This document shows, piece by piece, positions 1 through 5,918 of a stretch of 9,409 bases of DNA (position 1 is the first letter of the stretch; each line of letters begins with the position of its first letter). The notes beneath the pieces were generated by a model. It was given only the letters and a program-made list of their open reading frames with translations. It was not told where the DNA came from and ran no database searches. Source of the stretch: Candidatus Zixiibacteriota bacterium (GTDB taxonomy: Bacteria; Zixibacteria; MSB-5A5; GN15; JAAZOE01); NCBI GenBank assembly GCA_030588275.1, contig JAUUYJ010000080.1, forward strand, positions 1-9,409. Reading direction: 5' to 3'. The translations under genes and the position numbers were made by a program.

Positions 1-74
1 TAGGTCTCCCCCGAACAGACGGATGTCGTCCAAAGCGACACCAAAACCAGAAATATAAAAGACCGAAGCTTCAT
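1..74 (-). CDS. Start of a leftward gene with an N-terminal signal peptide (partial)
   Basis: Only the first 24 codons lie in the window; the rest is beyond base 1. From the ATG at 72-74 the reading begins MKLRSFIFLVLVSLW and continues TTSVCSGET. That is a charged n-region, a hydrophobic core and a polar c-region with a plausible signal peptidase I site after VCS. The Cys is not in a normal lipobox because Val precedes it, so a lipoprotein is less likely. An in-frame stop lies a few codons upstream and there is no other start, which fixes the ATG. The only purine-rich stretch (GGAAGGG) is about 16 nt from the start, too far for a good ribosome site. The product would be exported, with unknown function. 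A short ORF like this could arise by chance, so confidence is moderate. Confidence 0.5.
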   Translation of the reverse strand, partial: MKLRSFIFLVLVSLWTTSVCSGET

Positions 75-104
75 ATAGTATTCAACAGTTCCCTTCCATC
101 AGTT

Positions 105-133
105 GTGATACTCTATCTATCGGAATGATTCAA
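105..133 (-). promoter_or_regulatory. Weak candidate leftward promoter
   Basis: On the minus strand, TTGAAT (128-133) is followed after 17 bp by TATCAC (105-110). Each box matches 4 of 6 positions of the sigma-70 consensus. Transcription would start near base 98, about 24 nt ahead of the leftward ATG at 74. Matches this weak occur by chance in AT-rich DNA. Confidence 0.25.
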
Positions 134-313
134 ACATTCTCTTGGAAAATCTGGTTTTTCCCCGATTGGAAGAGGCCGATTGTATAGATTTTTCATTCAA
201 ATAAAATTGAAGCGGAGGAAAATAAATTAGGTGCCAACAAAAGCGATCAAACCCTGTATAAGTTGTAGAATAGAGGAAAGAACGACCAAACGGTTCCGAA
301 ATGTCTAAATCGC

Positions 314-341
314 TTGACATATGTGAAAAAATTGATAGATT
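314..341 (+). promoter_or_regulatory. Sigma-70-type promoter for the DUF1573 selenoprotein gene
   Basis: A perfect -35 box TTGACA (314-319) is separated by 16 bp from TAGATT (336-341), a 4 of 6 match to TATAAT. Transcription would start near 347-349, giving a leader of about 85 nt before the ATG at 434. It is the best promoter match in the intergenic region and points towards the gene. Confidence 0.6.
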
Positions 342-353
342 TTTTGGGGATAT

Positions 354-372
354 TGATAAAATCACTTTATCA
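354..372. promoter_or_regulatory. Perfect 7-bp inverted repeat just downstream of the promoter (possible operator)
   Basis: TGATAAA, five bases, then TTTATCA form a perfect dyad over 19 bp. It begins about 6 bp downstream of the inferred transcription start, where a bound repressor would block RNA polymerase. As RNA it would form only a weak AU-rich hairpin, so a DNA operator is the better reading. I do not recognise the regulator. Confidence 0.4.
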
Positions 373-424
373 TGAAACCTTTGGTACCGAGTAGTATATA
401 AGTAAGCAACAGATATAATTCTCT

Positions 425-430
425 GGAGGA
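425..430 (+). promoter_or_regulatory. Shine-Dalgarno that favours ATG 434
   Basis: GGAGGA is directly followed by TTG (431-433) and then ATG (434-436). The TTG would leave no spacer at all. The ATG has a short but workable one of 3 to 4 nt, so ATG 434 is taken as the start. Confidence 0.6.
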
Positions 431-433
431 TTG

Positions 434-1174
434 ATGCCAAAAAGCTTTTTAAAGATTTTATGCGTATTAATGCTGGTGTTATTGTTTGCGTCACAAGCAT
501 CCGCTTTACCAAAGATGTTTTTACCAGTGGAGAAATTTGATTTCGGGTTCGTACCCCAAAATAGCAAAATTTCTCACGTATTCTGGATCAAATCGGTTGG
601 CGATGACAGCCTGAAGATTTTGAGCGTAAAACCTGGCTGAGGATGCACCAAAGCTCCTCTGAAAAAGAAGGAGCTGGCTGTCGGTGACAGCACAGAATTA
701 GAAATTATCTTCTCATCCGGAAAGAAATTCGGAAAGACAACCAAACGACCGGCGATTAAGACCAACGAGGGTCCGCCCCAAAGGCGTGTTGCCATAATGG
801 CCAATATCGTCCGCCAACCCGACTCCACCTACCCCATAGTGGTTAATCCGTACAAGATCTTTGTTTCTCGTGCCGGAGCGGTTGAGGTTGACGAAACGAC
901 TTTTACAATAACCAATGTTTCCGATGCCAGTCTTGACCTCAGCCTCGTTTCCCTGCCATCCGGATTCTTCAACGTTGAATTGCCGGAAACGATCGCCTCG
1001 GGTGAATCGGCCATATGTAAGATTAAGGTCATCCCAGAGTTTCTTGAACAGGCGTTTGAGAAATCGTTCACTGTTGAATTAAGCGATGATAGCAAATCCA
1101 GATTTACCGTTCCGATCCAGCGTCGTCTGATCGGCGGCGGTGCCACAGCCAAAAAGAACTTGGGCGGTAAATAA
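434..1174 (+). CDS. Exported DUF1573-domain protein, candidate selenoprotein (in-frame TGA = Sec69)
   Basis: Reading through the TGA at 638-640 gives one 246-residue protein ending at TAA 1172-1174; the frame is identical on both sides. Residues 1-24 are a signal peptide ending in ASA, so the protein should be periplasmic or surface-associated. The first domain (about 25-125) has the DUF1573 pattern: FDFG, then a beta-strand region, then KPG-U-GCTKAP, then a GDS...ELEI strand. Other family members have Cys-Gly-Cys-Thr there, and TGA replaces the first Cys, leaving a Sec-Gly-Cys pair (U69, C71). A second beta-sandwich-like region covers about 130-230, with a lone Cys195, and the tail is Gly/Lys-rich. 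DUF1573 has no established activity. A Sec-x-Cys pair suggests redox or metal chemistry outside the cytoplasm, which is inference. Standard gene calling would split this gene or start it at ATG 797. The alternative, a nonsense mutation, is unlikely because the downstream half is intact. Confidence 0.85.
638..640 (+). other. In-frame TGA, predicted selenocysteine codon (Sec69)
   Basis: The context is CCT GGC TGA GGA TGC ACC, giving Pro-Gly-Sec-Gly-Cys-Thr. TGA is one base away from both cysteine codons and falls on the conserved first Cys of the DUF1573 motif. The reading frame stays open for 177 codons afterwards. Confidence 0.8.
652..675 (+). promoter_or_regulatory. Candidate bacterial SECIS hairpin 1 (DUF1573 gene)
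   Basis: AGCTCCT (652-658) pairs perfectly with AGGAGCT (669-675). Inside it, one C-A mismatch and a U-G pair (660 with 667) narrow the apical loop to GAAAAA (661-666), with G first. The loop starts 21 nt after the TGA. This fits the recalled rule for bacterial SECIS elements: a hairpin inside the coding region, a G in the first two loop bases and roughly 16-37 nt from UGA to loop. Confidence 0.6.
677..691 (+). promoter_or_regulatory. Candidate SECIS hairpin 2 (DUF1573 gene)
   Basis: GCTGTC (677-682) and GACAGC (686-691) form a perfect 6-bp stem with a GGU loop (683-685). GGU also begins the loop of the E. coli fdhF SECIS that SelB recognises. The loop starts 43 nt after the TGA, somewhat farther than usual, so it may be an accessory element rather than the SECIS itself. 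One base separates it from hairpin 1. Confidence 0.4.
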
Positions 1175-1223
1175 GTAGTTGTCAGCCCGATACGAAAAGT
1201 GGCGATAATTTGAGTTCTATTAG

Positions 1224-1256
1224 AAAGCCCGTCTGATTCAGGCGGGCTTTTCTTCT
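1224..1256 (+). terminator. Rho-independent terminator of the DUF1573 gene
   Basis: AAAGCCCGTCT (1224-1234) pairs with AGGCGGGCTTT (1240-1250) around a GATTC loop: 11 pairs including one G-U, followed by a T-rich tract. It lies about 50 bp after the stop codon, so this gene and the HesB-like gene are probably separate transcripts. Confidence 0.85.
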
Positions 1257-1264
1257 AAGAAAAA

Positions 1265-1293
1265 TTGACTTTTTGATCAAATGGTTGTTTTAT
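1265..1293 (+). promoter_or_regulatory. Candidate promoter of the HesB-like gene
   Basis: TTGACT (1265-1270, 5 of 6 match to -35) and TTTTAT (1288-1293, 4 of 6 match to -10) are 17 bp apart, immediately after the upstream terminator. The transcript would start near 1300, with a leader of about 77 nt. Confidence 0.45.
1272..1281. promoter_or_regulatory. Palindrome TTTGATCAAA in the promoter spacer
   Basis: A perfect 10-bp palindrome lies between the -35 and -10 boxes. Its centre is 31 bp, about three helical turns, from the centre of the palindrome at 1303-1312, and both have a GATC core. They could be paired regulator sites, though 10-bp palindromes are not rare. Confidence 0.25.
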
Positions 1294-1302
1294 AGGAACA
1301 TC

Positions 1303-1312
1303 GGTGATCACC
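1303..1312. promoter_or_regulatory. Palindrome GGTGATCACC at the inferred transcription start
   Basis: A perfect 10-bp palindrome lies at about +3 to +12 of the inferred HesB-like transcript, a position suited to a repressor. Its regulator is unknown. Confidence 0.3.
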
Positions 1313-1362
1313 AGCCGGTTTAGATGGGGAGCGGTTTATTTGAAAAGTCGATAGCGAAAAAC

Positions 1363-1369
1363 GGGAGGA
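1363..1369 (+). promoter_or_regulatory. Strong Shine-Dalgarno fixing the HesB-like start
   Basis: GGGAGGA contains GGAGG at 1364-1368, 8 nt before ATG 1377. An ATG at 1369-1371 touches the site and reaches a stop after three codons, so it is not the start. Confidence 0.8.
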
Positions 1370-1376
1370 TGAGTAA

Positions 1377-1733
1377 ATGATTCAAATATCGGATAGTGCC
1401 GGACTGGAACTGGAAAAGGTTCTGGATTCGGAGGGTGCTAAGGGCAAGGGGCTCTTTGTAAATTTCATGGGTTTTGGCTGAAGTGGTCCCATGTTGGGAC
1501 TGGCTCTGGATGAGCCTACAGATGATTGTTCCGTTTTTGAAGTGAATAAATTAAAGATATATATGCAGGCTGGGCTAACCGATCAACTGGAGCAGTTTGG
1601 TGGCGTCCAGATCGATTTCATCGACGAAGGCCCCGATCGACGTGGCTTTACCATTACTACCCAAAATAAACCGGGTGGCGGCGGTAGCGACTGTTCCTCC
1701 GGTTGCTCATCATCTGGATGCGGTGACCATTAG
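1377..1733 (+). CDS. HesB/IscA-like selenoprotein (in-frame TGA = Sec35)
   Basis: Reading the TGA at 1479-1481 as Sec gives a 118-residue protein ending at TAG 1731-1733. The fold region follows the IscA/HesB pattern: a short N-terminal helix (about residues 5-20), FVNFMGFG-U-SGPMLGLALDEP, then strands ending near residue 96. E. coli IscA has GCSG with its cluster-binding Cys35 at the same place, so U35 replaces that Cys. A-type carriers bind Fe-S clusters or iron and pass them to apoproteins in the cytoplasm; HesB-like selenoproteins are a known subgroup. The usual C-terminal CGCG motif is replaced by a Gly/Ser-rich tail with three cysteines (C106, C110, C115), and there is another Cys at 51. 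It has its own promoter and terminator, with no isc or suf genes beside it. Standard gene calling would begin it at ATG 1491 and lose the active site. Confidence 0.9.
1479..1481 (+). other. In-frame TGA, predicted selenocysteine codon (Sec35)
   Basis: The context is TTT GGC TGA AGT GGT CCC, giving Phe-Gly-Sec-Ser-Gly-Pro. The codon sits on the conserved cluster-binding Cys of the IscA/HesB family. The strong ribosome site and correct start lie upstream of it, so the true protein must include this codon. Confidence 0.9.
1486..1500 (+). promoter_or_regulatory. Candidate SECIS hairpin A (HesB-like gene)
   Basis: GTCCCA (1486-1491) pairs with TGGGAC (1495-1500) around a UGU loop, and two G-U pairs (1485-1501, 1484-1502) can extend the stem. 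The loop begins 11 nt after the TGA, closer than usual. It could work with hairpin B. Confidence 0.4.
1502..1516 (+). promoter_or_regulatory. Candidate SECIS hairpin B (HesB-like gene)
   Basis: GGCTC (1502-1506) pairs with GAGCC (1512-1516) around the loop UGGAU, which has G in the second position. The loop begins 26 nt after the TGA, inside the usual bacterial SECIS window. One base separates it from hairpin A. Confidence 0.5.
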
Positions 1734-1760
1734 ATTTTGGCATAGATAAAAATAGAATGA

Positions 1761-1789
1761 AAAAAAACCGGCCTAAAGCCGGTTTTTTT
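1761..1789. terminator. Bidirectional rho-independent terminator between converging genes
   Basis: Seven A, CCGGC, loop CTAAA, GCCGG and seven T form a 12-bp stem with a T-tract in both orientations. It ends the rightward HesB-like transcript (stop at 1733) and the leftward operon (stop at 1825). Confidence 0.9.
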
Positions 1790-1824
1790 CTGTTCACTAA
1801 TGACTTCTGAAATATCCAAACCGA

Positions 1825-3237
1825 TTATTCGTCACGAGTATCGTACCAGTCCTCTGTCTCAAGATCGTCGGTCAAAATCTTTTGCCAGGAAGGGTAGTAC
1901 TTTTCCCGTGGGTGAGTCGAATGGACCAGATGATAATCGATCAACCCGGCACTAAAATCATCAACAAAAACAAATATCGAACCACCGGCGAGGCTATAAT
2001 AGGTCCACTTGACGTACGGATACCTTTTCCCGGTCATACTGACATCGTCCCGATCATCATACCGACCATAGGTAATGTACACTCTTCCCCGGTCAGTTTT
2101 CCAACCATCATCACGTTCCGAGTTGACCGAAAAATTCTCCTGCGCATAAACATACCGCCTGACCGCCTCATCATAAACGGCATTTCCCGGGTCCATCGGA
2201 GTTTCATCTTTGCCACGCCAGAACTGACGAATAAGGTTGTACTTTCCTTTAGTATCAAGCTTACTAAGGCTGATCTTCTCCGCCTCACTGAGATGGTAAT
2301 AGGCTATATTTGACATCAATTCGACATCATTCTCTTTAATCGTTTGAACCTGTGCCGCCGGATCAATAAGATAAAATCGTTTCAAAGCCACCGCTTTGTT
2401 ATTGTCCGCCTTATCGACTAACTCAAAGACAAGAAAATACTCTCCCTGCTCCATCGAACTGATATCAAGGGAACTGGAGATTACCGCCGATCCGCCCGGC
2501 TTATCATAGGCAACTTTACCATAGTTAAAAAACAGATTTCCATCTGAGTCCCTGATGGTATATTCAACGGAGAATTGCTTTTCTACCGAGGAATCGTTAA
2601 GACCATACAATTCAAAATAAAATGATATCCGATCATCAACCCCTTTTTGATACGATGCGGTTGGATTCGGAATAACCAGCCGCCCCTGCTTTTCCAGGCG
2701 AGAGCTATTCCAGTTATTCTTTTCATCTTTGAGCGTCTGAATATCATACGCCAATTGAATATCGCTACTTACAAAACGGGTCATCAAATTTGGAATTGCC
2801 ATATAAAGCAGGGTCTGCCCCGTCTTCTTGGAAACATCATCAATCGCCGAGATGACAGCCCGATACGATCCTGGAGCCACTTTCATCGTTAATAAATCAA
2901 AGAGACGAATACCATCCATCTCGGCCTCTTCCAGACTATTAACCTGCGAATAGAAATATGTTGATGAAGAGTCAATTTTATTTCCAGCAGTATCCTCAAG
3001 CATAACCGAAACCAGAATTCCGGCATACCGGGCCTCCGAACTATCGGAACCGATAAATCCCAATTCCTTCCGGTACAAGCAATAATAAAATTCGATATAC
3101 TGACTGTTTTCATCCGGGCTACGATAGGTGGCATAGTCGGCCAAAATCGTCAACCCTTCAGGCTCCTGTGCCGAACCAAAAGAGGCGATGGTCAATGTAA
3201 ATAGCACCGCTATTATCAGATATTTATAAAGTCTCAT
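1825..3237 (-). CDS. Secreted GWxTD-domain protein (second of two)
   Basis: This 470-residue protein has a signal peptide ending about residue 23 (core LIIAVLFTLTIAS, then FGSA). A long beta-rich region with Ig/fibronectin-like strand patterns follows (about 30-290). The C-terminal GWxTD domain has the exact hallmark GWKTDRGRVYITYG at 378-391, then a W/Y-rich strand region (YVKWTYY) and FVFVDD. The segment before it (about 310-375) contains a helical Y-L-...-W-R-x-KD stretch usual for this family. GWxTD proteins are exported and their function is unknown; I do not assign one. It is the last gene of the leftward operon, 6 nt after the first GWxTD gene with no clear ribosome site, suggesting translational coupling. 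Its acidic C-terminus (DLETEDWYDTRDE) is unusually rich in Asp/Glu. The stop is TAA. Confidence 0.85.
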   Translation of the reverse strand: MRLYKYLIIAVLFTLTIASFGSAQEPEGLTILADYATYRSPDENSQYIEFYYCLYRKELGFIGSDSSEARYAGILVSVMLEDTAGNKIDSSSTYFYSQVNSLEEAEMDGIRLFDLLTMKVAPGSYRAVISAIDDVSKKTGQTLLYMAIPNLMTRFVSSDIQLAYDIQTLKDEKNNWNSSRLEKQGRLVIPNPTASYQKGVDDRISFYFELYGLNDSSVEKQFSVEYTIRDSDGNLFFNYGKVAYDKPGGSAVISSSLDISSMEQGEYFLVFELVDKADNNKAVALKRFYLIDPAAQVQTIKENDVELMSNIAYYHLSEAEKISLSKLDTKGKYNLIRQFWRGKDETPMDPGNAVYDEAVRRYVYAQENFSVNSERDDGWKTDRGRVYITYGRYDDRDDVSMTGKRYPYVKWTYYSLAGGSIFVFVDDFSAGLIDYHLVHSTHPREKYYPSWQKILTDDLETEDWYDTRDE

Positions 3238-3243
3238 GACCGT

Positions 3244-4590
3244 TTAATTTATCCCGTTAAAAGGTGGTTGAAGGATATAGTTGCTATCGCCCCACTCATC
3301 GATAAACAAAAACCGCCTTGGAGGATAAGCATTATAATAAATCCAGAATTGATAGGGGCGGCCATTCAATTCAAAGGGATGATCGTCAACTTCATCCGGG
3401 ACACCATAGGTAATGTAAATCATCCCTCTTGATGTCTTCCAACCATCTTTCTTCATTCCGGAAAAATACCGGTTGGCATGTCGCACTCTCCGAAAATACT
3501 CTTTCTTGGTTGGATTCTGGGCCGATTGCCGCTCATCATCCCGCAAAGACCAAAATTCATCCCACAAAGCTCTTCTCTGTTCATCTGTCTTTGCCGCTTT
3601 GAACTTTTTCGCTTCATTGCGGGACGACAAATATTTGAGCATTTTTATCGCCAACTCATAATCATTCTTAAAAATCGACTCGGCTGTTAAATTGAGCTCA
3701 AACAGTTCGACCCGTTTATTGAACAACCGTCCCCGACGACCAATAACCGTTATCTCCATCTCATAATCGCCTGGCATATAATCGGCGACATCTATTTTTC
3801 GAGTTTCTATTTTGGTCTCAAACATATCGTCATAACTAACCGTGTCGGCATATCGTAATCCCCGACTATGATGGTACAGACTAACAATAACGGTTGGGGA
3901 CTGAATCTCGTTTTGTCCCGGATACACTTCAAAATAAACCTTTAAAACGGAATCGATATTCCCGCCATATAAGCGGGTGACATTCGGTATGACGCGCCAT
4001 CCGCCCCGATTGAACTTTGATGCCCCTCCCGCATCCGATATTTCGCGGGCAAACTCGACCTTTGAAATCGTCGGGTATTTATTTACATACTTCCGCTTAT
4101 CCCGCTTGATCTCCAACTGGCGCGTGGTGTTGGCCAATTTGTCAGTCAAGATAGCCCGGATCTGGTAATCCTGATTTTCACAGGTCGCCCTGAACATATT
4201 AATTGCAAAATCGGTCGCCTTGATCGTCTCAAGATAGGTCTTAACCCTGATTTCACCCTCTTTGATAATCCCCTCAATCTGATTGTCCTTGTCCCCTTCA
4301 ATCACGATCGCCATTTCATACTGAGCCGTATATCCATCCGGACCCTTCTGATAGGTCAAGCCGTTGTAAAAGATTTTGTAGGATACCAGAATATCAATCG
4401 ACTTCTCCTGTTCCGATTGGAAATCGACCGCATCGACCGAGAAAAACCCTTCACCCCATTCATTGGCCGGACGGTATCCGGTTTCATCAGCATTGCTTGG
4501 GACATTGCTCGCAACCAGGATTGCCAACCCTAACAGGATGATTATCCCCAGCGGAATTCTATCTACTAAAAAGGTATGGAAATATTTCAT
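3244..4590 (-). CDS. Secreted GWxTD-domain protein (first of two)
   Basis: The 448-residue product begins with a hydrophobic segment (about residues 12-29, IPLGIIILLGLAILVAS) followed by SNA-D, a plausible cleavage site; an uncleaved anchor is possible. The middle (about 50-300) is beta-rich. The C-terminal domain carries GWKTSRGMIYITYGVPDEVDD from residue 383, so the Asp of the GWxTD signature is Ser here. The rest of the domain agrees with the family, including GVPDE and FWIYY. It shares its layout with the next gene, including a W-x-x-FW / W-R segment before the motif, so the two look like old paralogues. A GGTGAT ribosome site lies 5 nt upstream, and 68 nt without a convincing terminator separate it from the permease gene, so it probably belongs to the same operon. 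Function is unknown. Confidence 0.85.
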   Translation of the reverse strand: MKYFHTFLVDRIPLGIIILLGLAILVASNVPSNADETGYRPANEWGEGFFSVDAVDFQSEQEKSIDILVSYKIFYNGLTYQKGPDGYTAQYEMAIVIEGDKDNQIEGIIKEGEIRVKTYLETIKATDFAINMFRATCENQDYQIRAILTDKLANTTRQLEIKRDKRKYVNKYPTISKVEFAREISDAGGASKFNRGGWRVIPNVTRLYGGNIDSVLKVYFEVYPGQNEIQSPTVIVSLYHHSRGLRYADTVSYDDMFETKIETRKIDVADYMPGDYEMEITVIGRRGRLFNKRVELFELNLTAESIFKNDYELAIKMLKYLSSRNEAKKFKAAKTDEQRRALWDEFWSLRDDERQSAQNPTKKEYFRRVRHANRYFSGMKKDGWKTSRGMIYITYGVPDEVDDHPFELNGRPYQFWIYYNAYPPRRFLFIDEWGDSNYILQPPFNGIN

Positions 4591-4658
4591 TTTAGATCAC
4601 CATCTAATTTTACAGTTGTCTGGTAATTTAGTTTCCCGGCAAAAAACGGGCAAGAGTT

Positions 4659-5903
4659 TTATTCGTATCGAAGGGAGATGATTGGATCGACCCGAGCCGC
4701 TTTGTAGGCCGGATAAATCCCGGCCACAAGACCAACCACAACCGAAACTGAAAATCCGATAGTTACCCATACAATAGAGACGGAGAAAGGCATCGAAAAA
4801 GCCAATTTTGCGATCAAAGCGATCAAAATACCTGCAAAAACGCCCAAAACACCTCCGGTTCCGGCCAAAGTGGCCGCTTCGGTCAAAAACTGGACCAAAA
4901 TATTTGCCCGACGAGCCCCGACCGCCTTTCTAACGCCGATTTCCTTCGTCCTCTCGGTAACCGAAACAAGCATAATCGCCATCACCCCAACACCACCAAC
5001 CATCAGGCCGACCGACGAGATAACAATCATTGCGATATAAATATATTGAGAGATATTATTGAACATCTCTTTTAGGTTGTCCTGCGTCCAGACGGCAAAA
5101 TTATTGTCCTTGTCATAAGGAACGGCACGGATACGACGCATCACCGCGATAATCTCTTCCTCAGCCTGATCCATCAATTGGGGCGTCTTGGCGGATGCTA
5201 TCAGAAACAGCTCCTTTTCCCACGGATGGATTTTTTCATAGGTAGAATATGGGAGGATCACCTGATTATTATCGCTATCCCCCATAAAGGCCGGTTTTTC
5301 TTCAAGTATTCCAATAACCCGAAACTGCCGCGAATTAACCCTAATATTTTTACCCAGCGGATCTTCTGAGGGAAATAGTGAAGTGGCTACATCAGAACCA
5401 ATAACGCAAACCATCCCACGCCCGTCCAAATCGAACTGACTAAAGAAACGTCCTTTGGCAACTTCGCGATTGTTTACGGCGGTATATGCCGGCAGGGTTC
5501 CGAATAAGGATGGTCGATTAGCCTGGTTATTCTTGTACTTGACGACGTTTCCACCCGGAGCTCGATAATAATTTTGTGGCGAAACACCGATAACCGATGG
5601 ACAATTATCCCTAACCGCCTGGGCCGCCTCGAAATCAATCGGCTTGCGATTCCGTTCCGCCTCGGTCAGTTGGGAGTGATCTACGTTGGGGGCGAATTTG
5701 GTAATATATAACACGTTGGTACCGAGGTTTTCGATCTGACCAACAACCATTTTATCCAGACCGGAAATTATAGAGGCCATCCCGATAACCGACGCGACGC
5801 CGATCAGAACGCCCAAAATGGTCAGTCCGGCTCGCATCTTATTCCCTTTGATGGAATCAAAGGCGAGATTGACTCCCTCTCTTATTTCGCTCAGATTAAA
5901 CAT
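4659..5903 (-). CDS. MacB/LolC-type ABC transporter permease (second of two)
   Basis: This 414-residue inner-membrane protein has the four-helix type VII ABC layout. TM1 is near 25-48, a large periplasmic domain (MacB_PCD) spans about 50-285, and three helices follow near 286-315, 342-368 and 375-398 (FtsX domain). ERTKEIGVRKAVGARR (317-332) is the cytoplasmic stretch that couples to the ATPase and is highly conserved in MacB/LolC/LolE. There is no nucleotide-binding domain; that is supplied by the separate ATPase gene upstream. These transporters use ATP hydrolysis to move the periplasmic domains and drive substrate out through the adaptor and TolC, without carrying it across the inner membrane. 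It lies 15 nt after the first permease with only a distant GGAG, so coupling is likely. The substrate cannot be read from the sequence. Confidence 0.92.
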   Translation of the reverse strand: MFNLSEIREGVNLAFDSIKGNKMRAGLTILGVLIGVASVIGMASIISGLDKMVVGQIENLGTNVLYITKFAPNVDHSQLTEAERNRKPIDFEAAQAVRDNCPSVIGVSPQNYYRAPGGNVVKYKNNQANRPSLFGTLPAYTAVNNREVAKGRFFSQFDLDGRGMVCVIGSDVATSLFPSEDPLGKNIRVNSRQFRVIGILEEKPAFMGDSDNNQVILPYSTYEKIHPWEKELFLIASAKTPQLMDQAEEEIIAVMRRIRAVPYDKDNNFAVWTQDNLKEMFNNISQYIYIAMIVISSVGLMVGGVGVMAIMLVSVTERTKEIGVRKAVGARRANILVQFLTEAATLAGTGGVLGVFAGILIALIAKLAFSMPFSVSIVWVTIGFSVSVVVGLVAGIYPAYKAARVDPIISLRYE

Positions 5904-5918
5904 ATTAATTTATTCAAC

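Larger units (their letters stand above)
75..433. other. Divergent intergenic region
   Basis: About 360 bases, AT-richer than the flanking genes, lie between the leftward partial gene and the rightward DUF1573 gene. I see a weak leftward promoter candidate at 105-133, a strong rightward promoter candidate at 314-341, a 19-bp palindrome at 354-372 and a Shine-Dalgarno at 425-430. I found no convincing gene or RNA gene in it. Confidence 0.6.

Noticed and set aside
231..308. Rightward 25-codon frame from GTG with a CxxC pair
   Set aside because: The nearest GGAGG is 13 nt away, the product is too short to judge and it is probably chance.
431..433. TTG as the DUF1573 start
   Set aside because: It directly abuts the GGAGGA ribosome site with no spacer; ATG 434 fits better.
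117..512. Leftward 131-codon open frame
   Set aside because: It covers the promoter, ribosome site and signal peptide of the DUF1573 gene, has no recognisable domain and no good ribosome site.
1369..1380. Three-codon ATG-AGT-AAA-TGA frame overlapping the HesB-like start as a leader peptide
   Set aside because: Its ATG touches the Shine-Dalgarno, leaving no spacing for initiation, so it is most likely incidental.
434..1733. TGA reassigned to Trp or Gly genome-wide, or two pseudogenes
   Set aside because: The long neighbouring genes contain no in-frame TGA and use TGG for Trp, and both TGAs fall exactly on conserved cysteines with intact downstream coding.
1882..2313. 143-codon rightward frame inside the GWxTD gene
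   Set aside because: It is antisense to a well-supported gene, has no ribosome site and no family features.
4591..4658. Terminator between the second permease and the first GWxTD gene
   Set aside because: Only a 4-bp CCCG/CGGG stem without a following T-tract is present on the coding strand, so read-through is expected.
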